A stretch of 6,769 nucleotides of DNA from Planctomycetales bacterium (GTDB taxonomy: Bacteria > Planctomycetota > Planctomycetia > Pirellulales > Thermoguttaceae): positions 1 to 6,769 of the forward strand of contig SKJM01000455.1 of the NCBI GenBank assembly GCA_007122045.1, written 5' to 3'. A model generated the notes under the pieces. The model had not been told where the DNA came from, did no database searches, and saw only the letters and a program-made list of their open reading frames with translations. Shown piece by piece: positions 1-5,260 of this stretch. Numbering within the stretch: the first letter of the stretch is position 1; the number at the start of each line of letters is the position of its first letter. The translations under genes were made by a program, and so were the position numbers.

Positions 1-761
1 CAATACGGCATCAGCTTGCCGACGTACTCGCTGAAAGCCCAGAAATGCTCCGCCACGACCAAGGTGCCCTGACGCCATTGCTCCGCCTTCTCGGGATTTT
101 CCACATCGATCCAGGCACCGCTGCCTTGCGAACCCGAAATAAACGCGAAATGCTCCGTCTCCAGCCGCATTGTGCCGGGTTCTCCAGGCTTGGCCTTCCC
201 GGGAAACTGCTCGAGGGTGCGCGGCTGCGTCTTGTACGGGGTGTCGTCGATGCCGGCCATGAGGCGGGCCATCTCCTTCACGTAGAGATCCATGATCCAT
301 TTCACGTCCTCGTCCGAGAAACTGCCCCGCACGAACGTGCGCTTCCGGCCGTCTTCCATCCGGAGCACCACCGCCGGCTCATGCGTCGCGCCGGTATAGG
401 GGTTGTTTATCGGGTTGCCGAATCCGCGGAAACCAATCATGTGCGCCTCGAAACGCTCCGGCAGATCATCGAAATCCGCGGGTTTTCTCAGCGTCCATGT
501 GCGCAGCGGCATATCGTCGCGCAAGGGGTAGGTATGCACGCCCTCTCTCGGCCACCACGCGACCACACGGCGCTCGTAGGACGCGGGATCACCCGTCCCT
601 TCCTGTTCCGCCTCATACAATTCAACACCCGGCACTAGCGCCGGACCAGGGTAACGGTTGTACTGGAACATATCGCGCGCCGCCGATCGCGGGGCAACAC
701 TGCAACAGCACAACGCCAAAGCCAATGTTCGGAAAGCGATCCATCTGTGTTGTGGTCCCAT
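1..761 (-). CDS. Secreted protein of unknown function, 3' end cut off by the window
   Basis: An open frame without stops runs leftward from 761 through base 1, giving 253 codons plus two bases; the C-terminus lies outside the window. I chose the ATG at 761 over ATGs at 779 and 776 because GAGGAGA sits 6 nt upstream of it. The product starts with a signal peptide: basic residues R6 and R11, a hydrophobic stretch around residues 12-22 (LALALCCCSV), and a likely cut after SAA near residue 28. It is therefore exported, or possibly a lipoprotein, although the residue before C18 is not a canonical lipobox. The mature part is rich in aromatic residues (RRVVAWWPREGVHTYPL near 64-80). Two similar blocks, ETEHFAFISG (201-210) and VAEHFWAFSEYV (236-247), share an EHF motif. 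I do not recognise the family. The EHF block faintly recalls DUF6055-like secreted proteins, but this is a guess. It is divergent from the DUF11 gene. Confidence 0.8.
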   Translation of the reverse strand, partial: MGPQHRWIAFRTLALALCCCSVAPRSAARDMFQYNRYPGPALVPGVELYEAEQEGTGDPASYERRVVAWWPREGVHTYPLRDDMPLRTWTLRKPADFDDLPERFEAHMIGFRGFGNPINNPYTGATHEPAVVLRMEDGRKRTFVRGSFSDEDVKWIMDLYVKEMARLMAGIDDTPYKTQPRTLEQFPGKAKPGEPGTMRLETEHFAFISGSQGSGAWIDVENPEKAEQWRQGTLVVAEHFWAFSEYVGKLMPY

Positions 762-767
762 TGCACT

Positions 768-774
768 TCTCCTC
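768..774 (-). promoter_or_regulatory. Ribosome binding site that fixes the start at 761
   Basis: On the minus strand GAGGAGA (774 to 768) precedes the ATG at 761 by 6 nt, a standard Shine-Dalgarno distance. The upstream in-frame ATGs at 779 and 776 have only an A/T-rich, purine-poor sequence before them. This favours the shorter protein, whose N-terminus is then a compact signal peptide. Confidence 0.6.
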
Positions 775-869
775 ATCATGGTAAAACGTTCTAAAGGGTC
801 GGAAGTCAGCCTTCACTCATCTCATCACGCGGTTTCTGCCGAGCGATTCTCAAGCCGGAGAGAAGTGAA

Positions 870-1040
870 ATGAAAAAATTGATTCTTCCCACGGAATTCA
901 AAGGATCGCCGAGAGGAATGGAAAGTCAAGACGTTGATTATACCAAAACCTCAACGGCATGTCTTAGCTTATTTGGCAAAAATATATGCGCATCTGGCAA
1001 TTTCCCTGCACTGGCGGGGGGTGTCCCTCTGGTTATTTGA
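870..1040 (+). CDS. Possible small protein, 56 aa, unknown
   Basis: An ATG at 870 opens a 56-codon frame ending in TGA at 1040. It has GGAG at 857-860, 9 nt upstream, and begins MKKLILPTEF. The protein has two cysteines in its middle, C34 and C41 counted from M1, and a hydrophobic C-terminus (PALAGGVPLVI). No known family is recognised. Against it being real: the frame lies in an AT-rich divergent promoter region, its codon use is unlike the GC-rich neighbours, and the leftward extended -10 promoter lies inside it on the other strand. It could be a young or horizontally acquired small gene, or chance. Confidence 0.25.
   Translation: MKKLILPTEFKGSPRGMESQDVDYTKTSTACLSLFGKNICASGNFPALAGGVPLVI
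937..965 (-). promoter_or_regulatory. Sigma-70-type promoter with extended -10, reading leftward
   Basis: On the minus strand there is a perfect TATAAT (942 to 937) preceded by TGG, which makes an extended -10 (TGnTATAAT). Exactly 17 nt upstream is AAGACA (965 to 960), a 4/6 match to the -35 consensus. It points toward the secreted-protein gene starting at 761. Transcription would begin near 930 and leave a leader of about 170 nt. Such a consensus match is unlikely by chance in GC-rich DNA, but the region is locally AT-rich, and planctomycete promoters are not well characterised. Confidence 0.55.
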
Positions 1041-1213
1041 CTTGCCGCGTTCTGTTATTGCACTTTGGACGGCAGGCACGTTTCGCCGTTGCCAAGGTGC
1101 GTTGTAGACATCCATGGTTCTCCCAGGACAACTCTCAGCGGTACGGAAGCCGGCAACCCCCGGCGATACCCCTATGACTCTCTATGGGATAACATGGGCC
1201 CGAGAGGTGCGCG

Positions 1214-1235
1214 AAAAATCGCTCGCCCGCGCGAG
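1214..1235 (-). terminator. Short GC hairpin followed by five Ts, minus strand
   Basis: Read leftward, CTCGC (1235-1231) and GCGAG (1226-1222) form a 5-bp stem with a 4-nt loop. Three bases later comes TTTTT (1218-1214). The shape is that of a weak intrinsic terminator. No minus-strand gene to its right is supported, so it could end an unseen small or antisense transcript, stop read-through, or be chance. Confidence 0.25.
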
Positions 1236-1315
1236 GGCGGAATCCTTCGGGTTCTCAGAAGGGCGATGAAGTGGTACGTGTCTGCAAAGACCGTGTTCAC
1301 GTCTACGGCGCGGCG

Positions 1316-1409
1316 AGGCCGGACAAGCAAGGCAGCTCAAGGCGTCGTCGTGCAACACCCGGTCCTCCCTGCGGCGTGGCAAGGCCGGACACGCAAGGCA
1401 GCTCGAGGC
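1316..1409 (+). repeat. Pair of 28-bp direct repeats, 66 bp apart
   Basis: Copies at 1316-1343 and 1382-1409 match at 26 of 28 positions, both beginning AGGCCGGACA and sharing GCAAGGCAGCTC. Each is preceded by GCGGCG, with a 5-bp insertion before the second. The 66-bp offset leaves 38 bp between the copies. A further GGCCGGA occurs at 1447-1453. The pair is not inside a supported gene. It may be part of a dispersed intergenic repeat of this genome or a remnant of a small mobile element. Confidence 0.6.
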
Positions 1410-1455
1410 TCGATGCAAAAAGTGGGATATTGGCCTTTCCTGAACGGGCCGGATT

Positions 1456-1473
1456 TGGTAGTAACCCCTACCA
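1456..1473 (+). promoter_or_regulatory. Stem-loop upstream of the DUF11 gene
   Basis: TGGTAG (1456-1461) and CTACCA (1468-1473) form a perfect 6-bp stem with a 6-nt loop (TAACCC), about 80 bp before the start codon at 1555. It could be an operator dyad or a leader hairpin. Nothing identifies a binding protein. Confidence 0.25.
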
Positions 1474-1541
1474 TCATCCGCGAGAGTCCGGACAATTCCT
1501 CCCATCCGCCGTCTTTTCCCTAAACTTACAGCCCGTCCGTC

Positions 1542-1547
1542 GGGGAG
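1542..1547 (+). promoter_or_regulatory. Ribosome binding site of the DUF11 gene
   Basis: GGGGAG lies 7 nt before the ATG at 1555. This spacing supports that start, as does the signal peptide that follows it directly. Confidence 0.6.
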
Positions 1548-1554
1548 TTTCGTT

Positions 1555-3738
1555 ATGAAGCGTATCATGCTCCGCATTTCAGCGCTGGGAACGGTCGTCG
1601 TGCTCGGGCTGATCGCGATCGCCCAGGCCCAGCGCGGAAATGGCATTGATGCAGACGTGTCGTCTGAGGCGGCGGTCGGCGAAGAGGCCCAGGCCGGTGC
1701 GAGCCGGCCGGTGGCGGGTGCGCGGAGTTCCCTTGAGGGCAACCCCCTTCGCGATGGGGGTGGCGAATCGGCCCGTTCCGCCCCTTCCCGGCAAGTATTC
1801 ATGGAAACGCCCGTCCGCGGCCGCGTGTCCGTAGCCGCGCCCCCCACCGAACCGCCCGAAGACCGAGCGCCCGACCCGTTCCAACGCTCGGCGTTTGGCC
1901 AAGACCTTGGCGAGGGAGAAGCCGGCGCGGTTTCGCCAAGGGAGAGGGAGTCGGTGTCGCTGGCATCGCACCACGCGGACACGGCGTTGGAGGAATCGTC
2001 GGCCGCGGCGCCGGACGGTGCCGCGGGGAGGAAGCTTCAGCCCTATCCAAGTCGCCAGGGCGATCAGTATCCCACACTGCGCCCGCCGGAGGAGGATCCC
2101 GACGCGGCCGGCGCCGGGCCGCGGCTGGGAACCCCGTTGCCGGAAACACCATCGGCCCCAATCGATTTCGGCCCAACCGCCCGGCCGGTTGGCCGAATAC
2201 CGATACCGGGCGAAGAACACAACGGGGTGGACTTGGCCGCCCCGGGCCCGCGCTCCGAACGCGGCGTCATCCCCAACACGGACCCGCCCGAAACGGCCAG
2301 TGAAGCGGTGTTGGGCGAAGCGGTGCTGGGCGAAGGGGCGGGCCAGCCCGGCGCAAAGCACCTCGAGGGCGCCCAGACACCCCAAGTAACGATTGAGAAG
2401 ATCGCGCCGGCGGGCATGCAGGTCGGAAAACCGGCCACGTTTGTGGTGAAGGTCCGGAATACCGGCTCCGTGGCGGCTACCGGCGTCGAGGTGCGCGACC
2501 AGGTGCCGAAAGGAACGCAGCTCAGTTCGACCACGCCGCGGGCAAGGCAGGGAACGCGGGGCGAATTGGTCTGGTCGCTGGGCACGCTGGAACCCGGGGA
2601 GGAAACGGCCGTCGAGATGCACGTGACCCCCACGGAAGAAGGGGAACTCGGCAGTGTCGCGACCGTGCACTTCAGCGCCGCCGCGTCGGCGCGGAGCATC
2701 GCCACCAAGCCGGAACTCTTGCTCGAAGCGTCGGCCCCCTCGCAAGCGCTCCTCGGCGATACCCTCACGCTGAGCATCAAGCTGTCGAATCCCGGCACCG
2801 GCGTCGCCACCGGCGTCATCCTCTCGGAACGGGTCCCTCCCGGGCTCCGCCACCCGGCCGGCGCCGACCTCGAATACGACGTCGGCACGCTGAAGCCCGG
2901 CGAGTCGAGGCAACTGGAACTCGAGCTGGTGGCCGATCGGGCCGGGGCGGTCACCAACGTGATGCTCGCCCGCGGCGATGGAAACCTGCGGGCCGAGCAT
3001 CGGTTGGACGTCCAGGTCATCGCCCCGGAACTGGAATTGGCCATCGACGGGCCGCACCGCCGGTTCCTCGAGCGCGAGGCGGTTTACGAACTGGGGATTT
3101 CCAACCCGGGCACCGCCCCGGCCCAAAATGTCGAACTCGTGGTTCATCTGCCGGACGGGCTGGAGTTCATCAGCGCCAACAACGCGGGGCATTACGAGGA
3201 AACCACGCGCGCCGTCCACTGGCGCCTGGAAGAACTGCCCGTGCACGAAACCGGCGTTGTCGAATTGGTCACCATGCCGGTTCGGGCGGGCGAGCATTCG
3301 TTGCGGGCACGGGGCACAGCGGCACGGGGTGTCGAGGCCGAGTCGGAGCAGGCCGTTTCGATCGAGGGGATCGCCGCCATCCTATTCGAGGTCCGCGACG
3401 TGGTCGACCCGATCGAGGTGGGCGGCGAGACGGTATACGAGATCAAGGTGCTGAACCAGGGCACCAAGGCATCCTCCAACGTGCAGGTCCACGTGCTGCT
3501 GCCGGCGGAAATGCAGCCGCTGGCGGCCGAAGGACCGACCCAGCACGCCATCGACGGCCGGCAGGTCGTCTTCGAGCCGCTCCGCCGCTTGGCACCGAAG
3601 GCCGATACGATGTATCGTATAAGAGTGCGGGGGCTCGAACCCGGCGACCTCCGTACCCGCGTCCAAGTGCTCACCGACGAAATGCAGGGCGTTCCCGTAA
3701 CCAAGGAGGAGAGCACGCGGGTGTACACCGACCGGTGA
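1555..3738 (+). CDS. Exported DUF11 repeat protein, 727 aa
   Basis: Residues 1-25 are a signal peptide: K2/R3/R7, hydrophobic core 8-22, and an AQA cut site at 23-25. Residues 26 to about 275 form a low-complexity Pro/Ala/Gly/Glu linker, probably disordered. Four Ig-like repeats of about 110 residues follow, near 277-375, 386-490, 491-600 and 606-725. Each carries the hallmark turn and strand pattern of DUF11/CARDB-like domains: RNTGSVAATGVEV (301-313), SNPGTGVATGV (411-421), SNPGTAPAQNVEL (516-528) and LNQGTKASSNVQV (633-645). Each is followed by a VPxG/LPxG-like turn (LPAE in the fourth) and, later in most, a TLEPGE-type loop. Such domains are common in large cell-surface proteins of planctomycetes and other bacteria, where they act as structural or adhesive modules. 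No catalytic motif, transmembrane anchor or sorting signal is seen at the C-terminus. The 101-aa membrane gene starts 10 nt downstream, suggesting an operon. The exact ligand or role is unknown. Confidence 0.93.
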   Translation: MKRIMLRISALGTVVVLGLIAIAQAQRGNGIDADVSSEAAVGEEAQAGASRPVAGARSSLEGNPLRDGGGESARSAPSRQVFMETPVRGRVSVAAPPTEPPEDRAPDPFQRSAFGQDLGEGEAGAVSPRERESVSLASHHADTALEESSAAAPDGAAGRKLQPYPSRQGDQYPTLRPPEEDPDAAGAGPRLGTPLPETPSAPIDFGPTARPVGRIPIPGEEHNGVDLAAPGPRSERGVIPNTDPPETASEAVLGEAVLGEGAGQPGAKHLEGAQTPQVTIEKIAPAGMQVGKPATFVVKVRNTGSVAATGVEVRDQVPKGTQLSSTTPRARQGTRGELVWSLGTLEPGEETAVEMHVTPTEEGELGSVATVHFSAAASARSIATKPELLLEASAPSQALLGDTLTLSIKLSNPGTGVATGVILSERVPPGLRHPAGADLEYDVGTLKPGESRQLELELVADRAGAVTNVMLARGDGNLRAEHRLDVQVIAPELELAIDGPHRRFLEREAVYELGISNPGTAPAQNVELVVHLPDGLEFISANNAGHYEETTRAVHWRLEELPVHETGVVELVTMPVRAGEHSLRARGTAARGVEAESEQAVSIEGIAAILFEVRDVVDPIEVGGETVYEIKVLNQGTKASSNVQVHVLLPAEMQPLAAEGPTQHAIDGRQVVFEPLRRLAPKADTMYRIRVRGLEPGDLRTRVQVLTDEMQGVPVTKEESTRVYTDR
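2305..2334 (+). repeat. 15-bp tandem duplication inside the DUF11 gene linker
   Basis: Two adjacent copies of a 15-bp unit, differing at one position, encode AVLGE-AVLGE (residues 251-260). It lies in the low-complexity linker and keeps the frame, so it looks like a recent slippage or duplication event in a region under weak constraint. Confidence 0.8.
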
Positions 3739-3748
3739 CCACCGACCG

Positions 3749-4054
3749 ATGCCTCCTTCCGATTTGCCGCCCCCCCGGCCTGGTGACCAACCGGATTCCC
3801 CGTGCAGCCGGTGCCCGGGTTGCGACGGTGCCGCTCCGCCTGGGGGCACCGCGCCGCCCGAGCCCGAGTCCGGCGGCCCGTGGGCGTACATGGCACCGGC
3901 CGGCTTCTTCCTGTTTCCCATCGTGCTCGCCATTCTTGGGGCCATTCTGGGGGGCACCATAGGCCTCGGCGAGTTGTTAGGGGGCCTGCTTGGACTCGGC
4001 CTCGGCATGGCCGTCGCGATGCTCGTCGCCCATATCAGCGGCTGGCGCGGGTAG
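3749..4054 (+). CDS. Small membrane protein with CxxCxxC motif, 101 aa
   Basis: The N-terminal 45 residues are rich in Pro and Gly and carry C19, C22 and C25 in a CxxCxxC arrangement. Residues 53-69 and 76-94 form two hydrophobic, Gly-rich segments (FFLFPIVLAILGAILGG and LLGGLLGLGLGMAVAMLVA) separated by a short turn with E75, so the product should be a membrane hairpin with both ends on the same side. I chose this frame over two overlapping ones because only it gives clean membrane segments. No good ribosome binding site precedes the ATG, which lies 10 nt after the DUF11 stop, so translation may be coupled. The hairpin recalls the C-terminal membrane part of RseC/SoxR-reducing-system proteins, which also carry clustered cysteines, but the resemblance is loose and the usual N-terminal domain is shorter here. 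The cysteines could bind metal or be redox active. Confidence 0.65.
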   Translation: MPPSDLPPPRPGDQPDSPCSRCPGCDGAAPPGGTAPPEPESGGPWAYMAPAGFFLFPIVLAILGAILGGTIGLGELLGGLLGLGLGMAVAMLVAHISGWRG

Positions 4055-4071
4055 TTTTGAGGTAATGGAGC

Positions 4072-4115
4072 GGGAGGGTGAACCGGGCTGCTGAGACCGC
4101 CGGAATCACCCACCC
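4072..4115 (+). terminator. Long imperfect hairpin after the small membrane gene
   Basis: GGGAGGGTG (4072-4080) pairs with CACCCACCC (4107-4115) with one A-A mismatch. Inside, CCGG (4083-4086) pairs with CCGG (4100-4103). The structure starts 17 nt after the stop codon at 4054. It is followed by TACGTTTGGG, not a proper T run, so it is either a weak terminator or a 3'-end stabilising hairpin for the DUF11/membrane protein transcript. Confidence 0.4.
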
Positions 4116-4150
4116 TACGTTTGGGTCAGCGGCCGGCGCGGGAGTTCCCT

Positions 4151-4178
4151 TTGCGCCCCTTCTCAAAGACCTTATACT
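4151..4178 (+). promoter_or_regulatory. Candidate sigma-70 promoter for the 331-aa gene and mfd
   Basis: TATACT (4173-4178, 5/6 to the -10 consensus) lies 16 nt after TTGCGC (4151-4156, 3/6 to the -35). It is about 85 nt upstream of the ATG at 4265. Directly downstream an imperfect dyad GGAAATGG-A-CCATTCC (4181-4196) covers the expected start site and could serve as an operator. Confidence 0.4.
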
Positions 4179-4210
4179 TGGGAAATGGACCATTCCGGAC
4201 CGCCCAACGG

Positions 4211-4227
4211 GCCGCGCCTTGCGCGGC
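4211..4227 (+). promoter_or_regulatory. Perfect 7-bp GC hairpin in the leader of the 331-aa gene
   Basis: GCCGCGC (4211-4217), loop CTT, and GCGCGGC (4221-4227) form a very stable stem. It ends 37 nt before the ATG at 4265, with no T run after it, so it is more likely a leader structure than a terminator. Confidence 0.35.
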
Positions 4228-4264
4228 GGGCCGTGGCGGCGCACCTTTCTGGGGCTTTTGAGGT

Positions 4265-5260
4265 ATGACAGATCGCGAAAAGGGGGACCACTGGGGTCAC
4301 TTGGCTTCCGTGTTGGGCGCCGACGCTGAAGAGGAGACGGCGGCCGGGGAACAGCCGCAGGCTGAGGCAGACGTCGAGGCGGCGCCGGCCGAGAGCCCGG
4401 CGCCTTCCGATCAGGCCGCGCACGTCCCGCCGGCCGCACCGTACGAACCCCGCCGGACTCGGCCTCAGGCCGACTGGGACGCACTGGTCAGTTCGCTAGG
4501 TATTCAGCCACCGCCCGAAGCCGTTGCCGAGCCGTCGGGAGCACCGGCGGCCGACGCGCCGGCGGCCGCGGAACAGGCCGAAGAGGAACTCGACCGGCGG
4601 CCGCCCGAGCCGAGCATGTCGACCGAGGAATTGGCCGAGACCGTGGAAAATCTTTCGGAGTGCCTGAGGGCGGCGCCCGCCAGCCTTGGGCACGAGCGCA
4701 CCGTATTGATTGCTCAAGAGACCGTGGCGGTGTTCGCTGACTTGGGCGAGGACGACGTGCGAAAGGCCGTGGAGCCCGGCGAAGGCGAGGGGCCGAGGGA
4801 GGAAGCGTCGAGGCGCCGCCCCTACGAGTTTGGACCGGACGAGAAGGAGTCCGGCCCGGACGGTATCGAGCCTCTGCGGGGCGAGGTGTCCGAAACGGAA
4901 GCGGAGGCCGGGGAGGAGGGCGACGCGGAGGAGAAACGCCGTTCTAAGCGCCGGCGTCCGCGGCGGCGCCGCCAGAAAGCCGATATGCCCGACGCCAAAC
5001 CCGACGCCAAGCCCGGCTCCAAACCCGAGGCCGAAGCCCGCAGTAGGGACGATTCCGAGGACGTCGACACGGAGGCGCTCTGCGATATGGACGGCCCGGA
5101 AGCCGGCGGCGAAAAGCCGGGGCACCGGAGCATTCCCACGTGGCAAGATGCCATCGGAGTCATCATCGAAAAGAATATGGGGACGCGTTCGAAGAAGCCC
5201 AGCGGCGGGCAGTCGCCCCGACGGGGAAGCCGACGGTCCGGCCGGCGCGGCGGAGGGTAG
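4265..5260 (+). CDS. Low-complexity protein of unknown function upstream of mfd, 331 aa
   Basis: No enzyme domain is seen. The motif WxxLxxxLG occurs twice with identical spacing: W10-G18 (WGHLASVLG) and W71-G79 (WDALVSSLG), joined by an acidic Ala/Glu/Pro-rich linker. Residues 119-170 look helical (EELAETVENLSECL and after). Residues 171-224 are acidic. A strongly basic patch follows (KRRSKRRRPRRRRQK, 224-238), then tandem DAKP units, a more ordered block (HRSIPTWQDAIGVIIEKNM, 287-305) and an Arg/Gly/Ser-rich tail. The basic patch and RG-like tail suggest nucleic acid or ribosome binding, which is an inference. The short WxxLxxxLG units look like docking motifs. GAGG abuts the ATG with only one base between, so the ribosome binding site is poorly placed, but the N-terminal motif begins right after this start. 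mfd starts 12 nt downstream in the same frame, so the two are probably one operon. Confidence 0.85.
   Translation: MTDREKGDHWGHLASVLGADAEEETAAGEQPQAEADVEAAPAESPAPSDQAAHVPPAAPYEPRRTRPQADWDALVSSLGIQPPPEAVAEPSGAPAADAPAAAEQAEEELDRRPPEPSMSTEELAETVENLSECLRAAPASLGHERTVLIAQETVAVFADLGEDDVRKAVEPGEGEGPREEASRRRPYEFGPDEKESGPDGIEPLRGEVSETEAEAGEEGDAEEKRRSKRRRPRRRRQKADMPDAKPDAKPGSKPEAEARSRDDSEDVDTEALCDMDGPEAGGEKPGHRSIPTWQDAIGVIIEKNMGTRSKKPSGGQSPRRGSRRSGRRGGG
4991..5026 (+). repeat. 12-bp tandem repeat, three units, in the 331-aa gene
   Basis: Three successive 12-bp units encode DAKP, DAKP and GSKP (residues 243-254), just after the Arg-rich patch. The first two differ at one base and the third is diverged. 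This is typical of slippage in a disordered basic linker. Confidence 0.7.

Larger units (their letters stand above)
1041..1554. other. Non-coding stretch upstream of the DUF11 gene
   Basis: No convincing gene is visible here. Reading frames that cross it on either strand are rich in Arg, Pro, Ser and Cys and look like unselected GC-rich sequence. It contains a short GCCGG/CCGGC stem (1149-1164), a minus-strand hairpin with a T run, a 28-bp direct repeat pair and a stem-loop near 1456-1473, which are listed separately. The promoter of the DUF11 gene should lie here. TAAACT at 1521-1526 is a possible -10, but I see no matching -35. Confidence 0.5.

Noticed and set aside
45..638. 197-codon plus-strand frame at the left edge
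   Set aside because: The minus strand carries a complete open frame here with signal peptide and ribosome binding site. The plus-strand product is His/Arg-rich without recognisable features.
622..816. 64-codon minus-strand frame overlapping the start of the secreted-protein gene
   Set aside because: It starts with GTG without a good ribosome binding site and overlaps, in another frame, a gene with a convincing start and signal peptide.
986..993. Perfect 8-bp palindrome ATGCGCAT near the divergent promoter
   Set aside because: It is short and isolated, with no flanking symmetry, so it cannot be distinguished from chance.
1316..1409. CRISPR array (28-bp repeats with a 38-bp spacer)
   Set aside because: There are only two copies with two mismatches, no third full repeat at the expected distance, and no cas gene in the window.
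1182..1982. 266-codon minus-strand frame across the intergenic region and the DUF11 start
   Set aside because: It is Ser/Arg/Pro-rich, its repeated SCLACPA segments only mirror the 28-bp DNA repeats, and half of it lies opposite the DUF11 gene.
1579..3297. 572-codon open frame on the minus strand opposite the DUF11 gene
   Set aside because: It is Arg/Gly/His-rich with no domain, has no ribosome binding site, and is explained by the GC-rich codon pattern of the DUF11 gene, which has a signal peptide and clear repeats.
3735..3962. 75-codon frame from a GTG overlapping the DUF11 stop codon
   Set aside because: The GTGA overlap looks attractive for coupling, but the product is an Arg/Pro-rich shadow, while the frame from 3749 gives two clean membrane segments.
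4078..4329. 83-codon plus-strand frame from a GTG in the gap before the 331-aa gene
   Set aside because: It overlaps the hairpin, the promoter and the first 65 bases of the 331-aa gene, and has no spaced ribosome binding site.
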